Below, piece after piece: positions 1-12,314 of a DNA stretch of 64,000 bases (its first letter is position 1; each line of letters opens with the position of its first letter). Under the pieces are notes generated by a model. It saw only the letters and a program-made list of their open reading frames with translations. It was not told the origin of the DNA and did no database searches. Made by a program: the position numbers and the translations under genes. This stretch comes from Acanthacorydalis orientalis (taxonomy: Eukaryota; Arthropoda; Insecta; Megaloptera; Corydalidae). The stretch spans positions 20,665,344 through 20,729,343 of the forward strand of contig CM068315.1 in NCBI GenBank assembly GCA_034766995.1, written 5' to 3'.

Positions 1-240
1 TAAAATATAAGTGCAATTATTCAACGTTTACATCAATCACTGGGACTTAGATTGTATCGGATGACTTGCACCCGCCCTAATTGCAGTGTATCAATGCAAC
101 CGGGCATTTGTATTCGAACTCGTATGGTGTGTTGTGCTCGTAGTAACGGAAACAAAAATGCAAAACTGACATTCACCAAACATGGCTGACCTTTTGTTAC
201 GTGTGCGTGTGTATGAGAAGATTTGTTAATATTACTTCGC
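1..240. other. CpG-containing unique sequence
   Basis: Less AT-rich than the rest, no transposon similarity, no open frame of note. Could be a conserved non-coding element or untranslated exon. Cut by the window start. Confidence 0.3.
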
Positions 241-1345
241 TAGGAATGTATCGAATTGAATAGGAAATTATATGTGTTTAACAAAGAAATAGCAAAGTAT
301 TCACATTTAGAAAATTAATATATTTGCTTGTACTATTGTAAAAATTACGTAAAAAATATATATTTTAATTATCACAAAGCACAATAGGAATCTAAGCATA
401 AAAAAATATAATAAAAATAGTTTTATTTCTTTGTATAGTACATGAAAAAATAAAAGGAAATAATATCTTGCAGACATAATAATAAGTGAAATCTCTAGTC
501 TAGAAATTGAACATTTATTTATTTTTTTAAGTATGGCAAATTTAGAATTAAACAATAAATAAACACTTCAAATTAAAAAAAATGTTGATTTCTGAATTGA
601 AAATATATTTAGAATACATAAAAATAATTCATACACAGTGCATATTCATATATTTACATTAACAATATAAAAAATGAGTAATACCAAAGACATCAAAAAA
701 ATATCTAGGAAATTATTAAATAATTTAAAAATACGTGAAGGAAAAATGATATTTAATTAGGGCATGTAGAATATCTTAATAATGAAATTAATACATTAAA
801 AATAACAGCAACAAAAGTAAAATTTAATACTATACATTTTCCAAAAAATATATTTTTATCAACCATTCACGACATTTAAGTTCTGAGATGCACTTTCGAC
901 TAATTTGTTCATTATGTATTGACAAATATTGTTTTTTACTGATAATTCGAAACAACCACGTTATGTTCACACATTTTATAGTCGATTAATCAAAGTCTAC
1001 ACTCATTGTGCTTTTTTGTTTAGTTACTTTTTTTTAAAAAAAACTAATTTAGTACATTGTTAAAAAAAATATTTACTTCAGTCTCGAATTTCAAAAAGAC
1101 AATTTGCAAAAATTGTTTTGTATTTAATCAGTGTGCAATAATATCAAAATAAAACATGTAATGTGAAAGAATATCGAGCAGGTCAAGAAAATCTGTTTTA
1201 TCATTAAATAAAAAGAAATTGGCGAGGTATATTGAAGAATGAGAAATATTAACAGCCCTATAACACAAAGGCCAAATCTCGGCAGATTTGTGTTCCCGTA
1301 GCGCTAGTGCAGTGTTAGGTGTTTCACTATATAATACTCATAATA
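241..1345. other. AT-rich interval, nothing identified
   Basis: No supported gene or repeat. Short open frames here are AT-bias artefacts. Confidence 0.6.
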
Positions 1346-1445
1346 TTAAGTTAGTGCAAAACTAATTGCGGTTTTTACGTATTGAGTATAAAGACGCATA
1401 TATATATATATATATATATAAGTTAAAAATTATATTTATTAATCG

Positions 1446-1509
1446 AAATAAAGACCACTAGGTCAGTGGTCTTTATTTTGAGAAATGTGTACAGGCCGTA
1501 CACATTTCT
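1446..1509. repeat. Two adjacent perfect hairpins
   Basis: Hairpin 1 is 1446-1478: a 14-bp perfect stem with a 5-nt loop AGGTC. Hairpin 2 is 1481-1509: a 12-bp perfect stem with a 5-nt loop AGGCC. They are 2 nt apart and lie at the 3' end of the mariner transposase frame. Confidence 0.9.
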
Positions 1510-2440
1510 TCCAACGGGAAATAAGTTTGATTATTCTTACAAGATAGAATTCTGGAATCCTGGTGTTAACGAATTCATCGAAAGCGCTTTGAGCTGATGC
1601 TTGATCTTTGAAAACCTGCTCTTGTAGGAACTTACTTAAATTTCGCAAGAAATGATAATCTGTCGGAGACAGGTCTGGAGAATACGGTCCACGGTGATAA
1701 GTAATTTGGCAGACGTGTGGTTGGGTGTTGTCATGAAGAAGAAGTGGTCCTCTTCGATTGACTAATGCTGACCGTAAACTAAAGAAAATAAGTAATTTTT
1801 TAAATTTTCTGACAATTTTTTTTTCTGTTATTGTTTCATCAGAATTTAAGAAGTTGTAGTGAATGATGTCACTTTCCGACCACCAAACAGTGACATGAAG
1901 CTTCGGTTTTCAAAAACAGTTTTGGTGCTTCTCCTCGATCTAGCTATTGTGATGAACGTTTCCGATTGTTGTAGAGAATCCACTTTTCTTCACATGTGAC
2001 AATGCGATCATGAAAGGGATCATTTTTGCTACGCAAAAGAAATGCAGAGCAGACTTCATGTCGCCCAATAGCTTGATCTTCGTTTAGTTTATGCAGCACC
2101 CATTTATCCAGATTTTTTGTTATTCCAATTAGGCACACATTTCGTACAGCTGTTAAATGATCAACATTGCGTTCTTCTGCTACCTCTCAAGTTATTTTCA
2201 GTGGGACCGCTTCAATGCTTCTTAAATCATTATTGTCTATAGCTGAAGAACGTTCACGGCCCTTCTCATTATCAAGGCTTTCGTTTCCATCACGAAATTT
2301 TTGGAACCAGTGTCGAACTGTACGTTCACTAATTGATTATTCGCCAAAACCAAATTTGATATTTCGAGCAGTTTCTGTTGCTTGACGTCCCAATTTAAAC
2401 TTATACAACAAAATCTCGTGAAATACTTGTTTTCTATGAC
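1463..2440 (-). pseudogene. Mariner transposase pseudogene
   Basis: Read right to left with several stops and frameshifts. The N-terminal helix-turn-helix part lies at about 2440-2200 (…TVRHWFQKFRDGNESL), the linker LDKWVLHKLNEDQ at about 2100, and the first catalytic motif at about 2000 as VTCEEKW, where the family has VTCDEKW, so the first Asp is Glu here. The second motif (LLLHDN) is near 1740 and the third (YSPDLSPTDYHFL) near 1670. The C-terminus ends ISRWKKC at about 1500 before the stop. The order and about 325-codon span fit mariner. It cannot encode an active protein. Confidence 0.85.
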
Positions 2441-2627
2441 TAATTTAAGAGGTTGTAATCAATAATATTAAAGAATGAAAACAATAGATTTGAGCTGAAA
2501 TCAGTAGTGCTAATTTTATTGTTTACAATGATATATCACATGACTATAACAAAAGATAACGGTAATTAGAAAAATCGGCACTAAACTTAAAATTATAAAA
2601 ACCGCAATTATTTTTGCACCAAACTAA

Positions 2628-3884
2628 TATATGAATATATACTACACTAATACACTATAATACTCATATGAATTACCTTACACTCCACTAGAGCCTCTAT
2701 CGACTGGAGAACAAGATCGTGCCTCGTGCAGCATAGGAAAATATAGCTTGTCATTGGACTGATATTAATAAAATCACAATGATGAAAATATAATATAAAC
2801 GATATATGTGATAATATAACGATATACGAGTATAACGATATATAACGATATAATAACGATATATGTGATAATATAAATAAATATAATGGACACGGAAAAA
2901 TCCAATATCAGCAGTGAGAAATGAACTCTGTTTGATGATGATTGCTGATCAGTAGTTAACAATGAACTCTTTGAAGGAAAATAGATTTTTAAGTTACAAT
3001 TGTATGTTTTTATACCTGTGATCCCGTGAATATATAATCCTAGTGGGCTTTGTCTTTCGCAGTTGAGATTGCCAATTTCACACTACCAGTTTCAGCACAT
3101 GTGCCAAATTCTGTTAGATGTTGAGACTCAATTTCTAATATTTTTCTGAAGATGGTACAAACTGACCCAAAAGGACAAAGATTACCTGAATACTTTTTTA
3201 GTGGTAAAAACAAGCGGAAATTTTTGGTACAGAAAAAAGTTAAGAACCGTTTTACTTTTATGAATATACGTAAATATGAAAATCTAGAGTAATAGAAAAT
3301 ATTATTTTGTCTGACAAAATAAAAACAAATAGATTTAAATTCAATGGGTGAGGTTAGATGAAGAGCAAGTGACCCATTGAAATTTCAATTTGTAAAACAT
3401 AATGTTATAATGTAGGTAGCCATTATGATTTAGAATTGCACAAAAGCATAATTTATAAGCTTACTGTGTCGTATTGAAGGACGAATTAATTAGTTCATGT
3501 ATAAAAGTATTCTTTAAAAATATCCGTATGAGCTTCTGTAATATATGCTCATAGTAGAAAAGAAGCTAGAGCATTCTATCACGATCGATATTCTAAATAC
3601 AAGACGGTATGTGTGCAAAACTGTCTTGAAAGAACAATTTTTTATTGTTTTAGATGGTCATTACAGTATTATATAAAAACATGTAAATTCTGTCGAAAAA
3701 CTGTGTGTGTGACATTTAGAAAACAGACTGTATAATACGAGTATATATCATATAACTAAGTTCATAACTTATAAAAAAACGCAGGGAAAATGAAATGAAA
3801 TCGAATCAGAATATTAAGAAATTCAGTACATGCTGTATCGAGTCTCGGAATTTTTAAAACTAATAGTCACCGGACAAATTTATT
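2628..3884. other. AT-rich interval, nothing identified
   Basis: Only a local imperfect array of ATAACGATAT units at about 2795-2860. Confidence 0.6.
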
Positions 3885-4122
3885 ACTCGTTTTGAACCCA
3901 TACAAACAATTTTACTCTTATTTGCTTATTTTTCATCTTTAAGTCAATAGCCTAATTTAAAGAAAAATTAATAATAAAACCAAAGTCGATGTTATCAAAA
4001 TACAGACCGAAAAATGTACTTTAAAATGATATTAATATGAATATGACGAAAAATGACACTTATTGAAAAAATTACGGTTAGAATTCAGAAAAAAAAAGGG
4101 CAGTTATTTTCCTACCAACCTA
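3885..4122 (-). mobile_element. Truncated mariner 5' end
   Basis: Ends at 4122 with the inverted terminus GCAGTTATTTTCCTACCAAC, the same as the 12.3/50.5/55.7 kb derivatives. Upstream it carries the shared untranslated leader (…ACTTTAAAATGATATTAAT…) and, on the minus strand, the first codons of the transposase. Everything past about codon 15 is missing. It is 5'-most mariner sequence only. Confidence 0.75.
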
Positions 4123-4801
4123 ACATTTCTCTAATTTAGGCCCTATCGACAAACTGATGGTCACACTCTTCTTATTTAACTCTATTTTTTTTACAGTTCT
4201 TTAAAATCATATACCGTCGAATAATCTATTTCCCTTTATAGAAAACTTAGGTATCAAATAAGTACTTCAACGAATTTTTCAATTCCTTTCATATTGTATC
4301 ACACTTTCTAAACTGTTTTAGTAATCCGATAGATTAAAATCATTGATAGTAGTATGATGATACCTACTAAACATCTTTCTTATATAACTTTTTGATCGAT
4401 AACTGTTTGAAGATGCATTTTGATCGAATGGATTTATAATCGATGTAGTATTAAAAGGAAAAACTATACTTTGACAGTGTTAGACTGAATCTCCAAAATA
4501 CTGGCAAGATAAGATTATTGATTAGAGGTGTTATTTATAATGAAATCATTTAAAAGATAATTATTAATTGTAAAATAATTTTTTGACAAAGGAGTAAAAC
4601 TGCTCAATTGTATATTCTTTAACATTATCAATATGTATCGAAATTTATACGATGTTCTATATGAGAGGGAATCGAACAGATATATTTTTGAGATTTTTCT
4701 TAAACAATTAATTAAATGTTATACAACCTCTTTTAATTAAACTATGTTTATTTAGTTTTACAGTCGGTTAAACGAATAAATTGCTTCAAAAATAAATGAT
4801 A
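4123..4801. other. AT-rich interval, nothing identified
   Basis: No coding or repeat signal seen between the mariner end and the mariner fragment. Confidence 0.6.
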
Positions 4802-5190
4802 TCAGTTTGCAAACAAACACTTAAAAATTACTTGACGAATATGAGTGAGACAATATACTTTGTGGATGATTTCTTCGGTTGTTACACTTTTCGGACGTGC
4901 ACTACGCAGGTTATCTTCTAAGTTTGCATGGCCACATTTAAATTCAGCTACCCAATTCTTTACGGTTGTATACGATGGTGCAATATCACCCAGTACAGTT
5001 TTCATCTCATTAAAGATTTCTGTAGGCGTTAAGCCTTTTTTGACAAAAAAAACTTATCACTGCACGATATTCAACTTGATCCATTTCAATAACGGCAAAA
5101 AAAAGTTTTATTAATTGCTGTTTGCAACAAACTGCTTGACATATTAATTATAGACATTGAGGTTATGTGTAAGATATATTCGTATTAAAA
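4802..5190 (-). pseudogene. Mariner transposase N-terminal fragment
   Basis: Minus strand from ATG at 5082-5084. It reads VEYRAVISFF, then after a frameshift a helix-turn-helix segment with SYTTVKNWVAEFKCG and TEEIIHKV, and breaks off at about 4805. The same protein and the same 5' leader (5105-5180 against 60215-60300 inverted) occur in the copy at 60134-61421, so both come from one lineage with TACGAGGGT-type ends. No TIR is retained here. Confidence 0.8.
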
Positions 5191-5811
5191 TTATTATATA
5201 TTTATGTTCATTTAATAACATTTCAGTATAAAGACATTTTCATGTCAAAGATCTTACTTATAAATAAGCATACATTTCACCCACAAAAAAGCGAAAAATA
5301 ATTTGGCCTGCATCCAACAAATTAGACACCTCAGTATCATCGCAGTCATCTTTAAACTCTAACATTGATTAAGACAATGACACATTATGTGATAAAGATC
5401 TCTTTCAAATTCTCATTTTAAACTACTTGATGTTCTAATTTTCCATACTTATACACTTTTTCAACATCAATATGTTATCTACTAATGAGTTTATTTCTTT
5501 TTATATTTAAAACAATGATTGTATTTTGTTGTCGATTTTATTCGTTATTGAAAACATATTCAGCATATTTTTGTTTTAAATTAATTACTCTTCTTTTTCT
5601 GTTGTAACTAGATCTTGTTTTTTCCTGTCCTTTTATTTTTTCTTTTTTCTAATATATATTTCCATACTTTTTATAATTTCTAAAAATCGTGAATTATTAT
5701 ATATTTAATTATTTTTCACTTAAAACTAATATTTTTCTTTCGTAGGAAAAACCGGGTTGAATATATGTTGACAATTTAGTAGAAATAGTATGTGAGTAAA
5801 TTTAAGTAAAT

Positions 5812-5815
5812 TATA

Positions 5816-5882
<67 letters not shown>

Positions 5883-5900
5883 GTGTGTGTCATGTGTATA
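5812..5900. repeat. (TA)n microsatellite
   Basis: Near-pure TA to 5880, then a short TG run. Confidence 0.95.
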
Positions 5901-6377
5901 TATAGATATACAAATACTCTTAGAAGAGAATTAACAATATGTTTATATAAATATAAATTCGAAGTGAATACAAGCGGGGACGACTGTAGACAAAAAAGTT
6001 TTAACCTTCGTAAGTCAAATTAAAATTTTTGCTCACTCACCGTTTTTAATCATATTCCTACATTCAACTCAGTCTGCCTTTTCAGTATGTTCAAAAGAGT
6101 CATATGTTTGTGTGTGTGTTGAAATGCATCCATTGAGAACAGCTGTACGAAAAAAAAATTTATTCTTACAAATTCAATGCAAAAACTAATCATAATAAAA
6201 TTTTAATCAATCTTTGTTTTTATATTACGCACAATTATTTAAATAAAAGTTTAGTTGTCAGTAATAACATAAATTATCTGTTTTAAAGTACAGGTAATTA
6301 AATAATATATTTTTATGCAGTAAATAAATAAGTTTAATTTTACATTGGGTTATAAATGTCAGAAAATTAATGTAATG

Positions 6378-6382
6378 TATAT

Positions 6383-6414
<32 letters not shown>

Positions 6415-6424
6415 GTATATATGC

Positions 6425-6459
<35 letters not shown>

Positions 6460-6468
6460 AAGAGAGAA
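6378..6468. repeat. (TA)n(GA)n compound microsatellite
   Basis: TA with G interruptions to 6440, then AG repeats to 6468. An open frame on the minus strand through it is spurious. Confidence 0.95.
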
Positions 6469-6514
6469 ACAGAAACTATTTCATAATATTTGTTCAAGAA
6501 AATTAATTAAAAAC

Positions 6515-6540
6515 CTATATATATATATATATATATATAA
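6515..6540. repeat. Short (TA)n
   Basis: About 13 units; another short tract lies at 6742-6766. Confidence 0.9.
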
Positions 6541-6766
6541 GATAATATACAAAAATTATAAAATAAGTAAATACATTATATTAAGATTCAAAAATTAATT
6601 AATTATGAATCTGCTGAGCTACACGATTTTTATATCGATGTTGTATATATAATACATATTCTATTTGATTTGAAGTAAATATCCAAGAATGCTACTCTTA
6701 ATATAGTTTTTGTATTTAGAATTTATATGGTTTATCTCGTGTGTATATATATATATATATATATAC

Positions 6767-8157
6767 ATACACTATACAATATGGAGGTTATCTCAAATAA
6801 CTTTAATTAGCGGTTTGTGCACAGTGATTAATTTATGCAATTAAAAAATATATTCCTGGAATAATGATTTTCTGTTTCAATAGTATATTGTTCGTCACTC
6901 TCTTTAAATTATTTTCTTCTTTTTTCTTTTGATAGATGAATGTAATAATTTGATTTTGAATGATAGCTCTTTCACCACTCCTTTATTCAAATTTGGACCG
7001 ATTGCAAAGTTTTGCATACTAGTTTATATTTGTTGATAAATTTGAGATTTATAATGAAAAAAGAAAGAATGTTCAGAATATATTTTTTAAAATAATGTAC
7101 TTATTTTTCATTTAATCATCAACTGTAGTTAATACGCGGCTGCCAAAGTTTAATAAGTTTCTTCATTCAGCCAGTGAACAAATCTACTGTTTATTCCTTC
7201 AGTCAATCCTTTACTTGACTGTTATGATCATAATGCTATCCTTTAACATCACGGTTTTGCGTTAAAATAATTGAAATTCAACGAATACTTGATTTTTCTG
7301 TAAATATGGTGTGAGAAGACATCAAATTTATCTTGCTTTAAGGCTTTCTGAGTATATGATGTTACATTATTATTATGAAGCATGTTCTATCGTAATGACT
7401 TTGAACAGAAGAAACACATATTTTCAATTTCACCATAAATTCAATATATCGTTGTGAGGTTATAATTAATTCTCTTTCCAAGAAATCCACCAAATGAACA
7501 CTTTATCCATCCTAGAAGAGTATTGTCAAGATTTTACTTCAGCATACTTGGATTTTAAACTTCTTTGACTTAGACAATATTTTTTAGTTAGTGATGAATG
7601 TATGACAGTAACATGTTTTCAGCTAAAAGAAATTCAATGTCGGCACGTCACTTCATATTTAATTTTATTGCGAAAGATCCTCTACAGATAAACTATATTT
7701 ATAGTAAATATAGCTTGATAATGCCGTGTATAAGTTCATATATTTTTATCCAAATAGAAAGTAAAATAAGAACAAAATATATTTCCTGTTTTCAGTGTAA
7801 AAGTTTGTCGATAAACGTATTTATCAGTAATAAAAATTAAATAAATTCAGTCTTACAGACACAAATTGTTTACTTAAGACAGAAAGAAAAATTTAACTTT
7901 CAAATAATGTCAAATCTCTATCTCTCTTATCAATTAAAACTGTATTTATTCTTATATATCTTACATGTAACAACAAACATTTTTAACAGAGTTCTAAAAA
8001 AATTGTTAATTATTCATGAACATCATATTTGATGTTATCATCTTGTTCATTTGTCTACATTAAAAATGAATATATCTATATGAAAAAAATTGTACTTCTT
8101 TTAATCTTCTGTTCGGAGATTTTAGTGTAAAATTATCTGTTTGCTTATTTCAGCTAT

Positions 8158-8160
<3 letters not shown>
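6767..8160. other. AT-rich interval, nothing identified
   Basis: The 80-codon frame at 7598-7840 has no recognisable feature. Confidence 0.55.
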
Positions 8161-8220
<60 letters not shown>

Positions 8221-8272
8221 ATATGTATATATACATATATATATATGTATATGTATATATGTACATGTATAT

Positions 8273-8330
<58 letters not shown>

Positions 8331-8344
8331 TATATATACATATG

Positions 8345-8405
<61 letters not shown>

Positions 8406-8411
8406 ATATAA

Positions 8412-8450
<39 letters not shown>
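8161..8450. repeat. (TA)n microsatellite, 290 bp
   Basis: The longest TA tract in the window, with TG/TAC interruptions. All six-frame open frames here (Tyr-Ile repeats) are artefacts. Confidence 0.95.
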
Positions 8451-8451
<1 letters not shown>

Positions 8452-8744
8452 AATTAAGACACTACTATTTACTACTTATAATTTTGAGTATTGAAGAATG
8501 GCTGAAGTTATAAAAGGATAATTTACAAGCATGGAAATTATTCTCGATGTATATAAAAAAGCAAGCTAGCAACTTATAAATATTTTAAAAATATATTGAA
8601 CAAGTAGAAGGAATGGTTAAGTTAACAATATATCGCATTATATTATAAAATATTAGGTTTCAGTCAGTTCATAAATGTAGTGGTAATAATTTATTTTTCT
8701 TAAGGAGATTAGTTAAGTTTAAGCACGTCTCAGGGTGTTAATAA

Positions 8745-8883
<139 letters not shown>

Positions 8884-8939
8884 AATATAAAGAGCAAGAG
8901 AAAGGGCCGTGAATGATTGAGCGAACAATTATCATAACA

Positions 8940-9520
8940 AATCTATATAAATAACGCGATGCTATTTTCGCCGTCTGTCAACAACAATTCACCTGACAGG
9001 TGAATTATGTTGTTCGTTTAAAGAAATAAAGTGAGATCTCTGCATCGAATACGGAACAAGTAGAGCGCGAATAAGAACAAGAAGAAAAAGCGCACAGATC
9101 CAATTAACCAGCACCATTGTGTATCTGTCGTATCCTCATTCGCTAACGTTCGTATAATTGAATGACATTGTTCATCGTCACATTGGTATATATTAGAGCC
9201 CCCAAAGGAATAGACAGAATCGACCCATCACCATCGTCGTCGTTAGTATTCGTACAGTATTCGGTAGGCAGTCGGTATGTTATTAAACTGTTTTCGACAA
9301 CGAACAGCGGACTCTTCGCCGACCGGCTGTCTCTCCTCGCCTCACCCGCGTACCCATTCAACCATCTAACCATCCGAGATCGACATAAAGTGATTTTATA
9401 TTGTATTACTAAATTACTCTATTCATTTGCATATAGAGTTCATCGATATGATATCGTGTTTGTTCTGTTGTCGGTGTCGTTCATCGGATATGTCGTTTGA
9501 AACAAACGTGTGTGGCTGAA
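8940..9520. promoter_or_regulatory. CpG-rich island, possible regulatory element
   Basis: A 0.6-kb block with many CpGs and (CGT)n-like runs in an otherwise AT-only region. A perfect 21-bp palindrome at 8986-9006 (AATTCACCTG, A, CAGGTGAATT) joins two CAGGTG E-boxes of the Snail/bHLH type. ATTTGCAT (octamer-like) is at about 9424. A 112-codon frame at 9162-9500 has no recognisable domain and is matched by a frame on the other strand, so I do not call it a gene. Possibly a promoter, 5' UTR exon or enhancer. Confidence 0.4.
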
Positions 9521-10429
9521 ATAAATATGATTAGAAAAAAATTCAAATGCAACTACAAATAAATTCTGAACCTTTCATTAATTTAAATTTCATAGAACAT
9601 CTTCACAAGTGCAATTATTACAAAATGTTTTAAGAGGATTATTTATTAATATTATTATATAATTAATTAAGAGGGTTATTTATTTATGTTATTTATATCA
9701 TTAATATCAGTAAAATTTCTATTAAAAATATGAAATGATCTAATTTCATTTTTTAAAAATTTTCTAGAATTAAAACAACAATACAAGTTTAATACTTACA
9801 ATACTCACCAATTTGCTTAACAATGTTCAATACATGAACTGGAACTATTTCTACACAGAAAGAGAAAAATTCTGATGTGAAAATGAATTCAGGAACTACC
9901 ATAATTATAATGTAATTACTTATCATTTATGGTTATGACTTATAGCGATACTGTTATCTTAGAGAACTAAGGTATTAATATATGATGTTTGCCTTCGGTA
10001 CTCATGAACAAACTCAAAAATTTTAAGACAGTCTTATAATCGATAAATACTATGAATCATCAACGAAACAATAATGCACGTTCTGCATAACTGAGAACTT
10101 TTGAAAACCGTCAAGCAAGGAAAAGTAAAGAATTTTGGGAATGTCATTCACCGCTCGGAATATTATCTTTTACAAACAATAATTAAAAGAAAATAGAACC
10201 ATAAACACTGAACAAGAAATGACTGTTGAAAAGAAACTGATCTCGAAACGGAAGAGTGGTTCCAGTCAGAGCAAGTTAAATTTCGGTAAGAAATATTAAA
10301 TAAAAATGTTGAATTTCAAAATTCTAGAATAGTTGTGAAAGTTTGAAAATGGATACAATACAACTAGAAGAAGAAAATATTTCTAATCATTTACTAATGT
10401 TATTGAATCGAAAAGTATGGAATTATTAA
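9521..10429. other. AT-rich interval, nothing identified
   Basis: No supported feature. Confidence 0.6.
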
Positions 10430-10810
10430 AGAAACTTTTCATAGATGAATTTTTTCACTCAACTCACAAACAACAAAACATTTTTCTGATCAAAAGTGAT
10501 CGATCCTTAAATATATCATTTTTGATTCTTGATTATGGGCATTTTGACGGCGATGTTGTCATACTAGAGTTCTAAGGTAAAGAGAAACTAATGATTTATT
10601 AGAATTAAAAAACTGTTACGTTTATTCCTTAACGCTTTGTGAATAATCAATTTGCATTCAAAATTAATATAACATGAAAAAAACAATGAAGATGAATCAA
10701 TAATAATTTATTGAAAATTTTTCATCAGAAAAAAACTTTGTGGTTAGTTAGAATGAGTGATAAAATTATTTCTGTGAAAATAAATTTCCGTACAGTGCTA
10801 AAACAATATT
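10430..10810. mobile_element. Foldback element, copy 3, diverged
   Basis: Left arm about 10450-10580 (GATGAATTTTTTCACTCAAC, CACAAACAACAAAACATTTT) and right arm about 10690-10800 (AATAATTTATTGAAAATTTT, CTTTGTGGTTAGTTAGAATG) correspond to the two arms of 52199-52503 and to 16545-16695. About 110 bp of unrelated sequence lies between them. Confidence 0.5.
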
Positions 10811-11180
10811 GTGACGAATTATAAAACTTAGAAGTGAAAAAGAACATAGATTCTTATAAATGTAAATATCAAAATATTAAAAAGAAACCAATTCGTTAAA
10901 AGTGGCTTTCGTTTCTGATGACATAACCATGCATAACCATAAGCATAACCATGTTTACAACACATGATGTAATAACATCATTTTGAATATTTATACAAAG
11001 ATAGGTTCTTATAAAGTTATTCATATATGGATATAAACTAAAAATTAAATTCGAGATTTAGTTTCTAAGAAAAAATTTATTTGTACTTTTATAATTATTA
11101 AAACTGCCTTTAAATTATAAATGGTTGCTTATTGAGGTTGTAGGGCACACGAAAACTAATTGAATTATAGACATGATTTC

Positions 11181-11181
11181 T

Positions 11182-11236
<55 letters not shown>
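11181..11236. repeat. (TA)n microsatellite
   Basis: About 27 units. Confidence 0.95.
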
Positions 11237-11240
<4 letters not shown>

Positions 11241-11326
11241 TCTTTAGGTATGTTTCTAACACAAAACATTTTAATTGTCAACTAAAATGATATAAAATCC
11301 CTACATTATTAATTATTCGTAATGCA

Positions 11327-11343
11327 ATATATATGTACATATA

Positions 11344-11402
<59 letters not shown>

Positions 11403-11410
11403 ATGTATAA
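11327..11410. repeat. (TA)n with (TG)n end
   Basis: TA units with a terminal GTATGTGTGTGTATGTATA. Confidence 0.95.
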
Positions 11411-11627
11411 TGTGATAAGCTTCGTGAGGCGTTGCAAAAGCAAACTACTACACTCCACTTTGATTATTCTATACCACGCTACAATGCGCTAACTGGTTAT
11501 TTTGTAAGCAAATTGAATTAAAATTAGCGAGTATCTTTAATATAATACAACACCCCGTGTCTGAATTTACATAAGCTACTGCCGGGAATATAACTGAGAA
11601 ACAGCTTATACGAGAGATATCCATACT

Positions 11628-11631
<4 letters not shown>

Positions 11632-11675
<44 letters not shown>

Positions 11676-11690
11676 AACACACACATATAA
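11632..11690. repeat. (TA)n(CA)n
   Basis: Pure TA to 11672 then ACAAACACACACATA. Confidence 0.95.
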
Positions 11691-11898
11691 TTTAAAATAT
11701 ATTTATACATTAGAATATTCGAAAATATTGATATCCTGAGTTTAATAACTAATTTAATTAACAATAAAAACCAAACAATATTCAGTAACAAAAATAATAA
11801 AATAACGTAGTAATTTAGTTAATAACTAAAATATGTGTTAAACACAGAGTTCTTATGAAAACTTTCATTTTGAATTTGAGATAATTATCTTATCTATC

Positions 11899-11900
<2 letters not shown>

Positions 11901-11961
<61 letters not shown>

Positions 11962-12003
11962 TCATACAAACGTACATTTCTTACAGACCAGAATGCAATC
12001 AAG

Positions 12004-12089
<86 letters not shown>

Positions 12090-12157
12090 GTATATATATA
12101 TATATATATATATTCATACAAACATACATTTCTTACATACCAGAATGCAATCAAGAT
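11901..12157. repeat. Duplicated unit of (TA)n plus 45 bp unique sequence
   Basis: (TA)n 11901-11955, unique 11961-12005, (TA)n 12004-12112, unique 12113-12157. The two unique segments (both starting TTCATACAAAC and ending CAATCAAGAT) differ at only a few bases, so the array is a tandem duplication. Confidence 0.9.
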
Positions 12158-12314
12158 TAAGTGTACATTACTAATATTTAAAAGTTGGTATTTTGTATAG
12201 ATTATTGAATATTTCGAAATATATTGACATTTGATATTTTTTGGTAACGTTTAATGAATTTTTAAAATGACTATGTATTATAATAAGATATATGATACAG
12301 TTTTCCAAGTTTCA

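Larger units (their letters stand above)
1346..2627 (-). mobile_element. Mariner element, near full length, decayed
   Basis: Both termini are recognisable: the left end reads TTAAGTTAGTGCAAAACTAA and continues into TTGCGG, and the right end is its inverted match (…CCGCAATTATTTTTGCACC). The 1282-bp length is typical of mariner. The transposase runs right to left. The inserted (TA)n at 1398-1420 and the duplicated hairpins at 1446-1509 lie near the left end. The same TIR type (TAATTGCGGTTT core) is shared by the deletion derivatives at 12.3, 48.2, 50.5 and 55.7 kb, so this copy represents the lineage that could once have mobilised them. Confidence 0.85.

Noticed and set aside
2167..2385. 72-codon plus-strand frame
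   Set aside because: It is the antisense of the mariner N-terminal region, which reads correctly on the minus strand.
8141..8457. Open frames of 62-103 codons made of alternating Tyr-Ile
   Set aside because: They are translations of (TA)n microsatellite on either strand. The same applies to the frames at 8719-8935, 21642-21934, 22687-22872, 24537-24853, 30887-31096, 35745-35996, 36299-36641, 43946-44167 and 62668-62880.
9143..9500. Opposed frames of 76 and 112 codons in the CpG-rich island
   Set aside because: Both strands are open over the same bases, neither has a domain or splice context, and CpG-rich sequence has few stop codons by composition.
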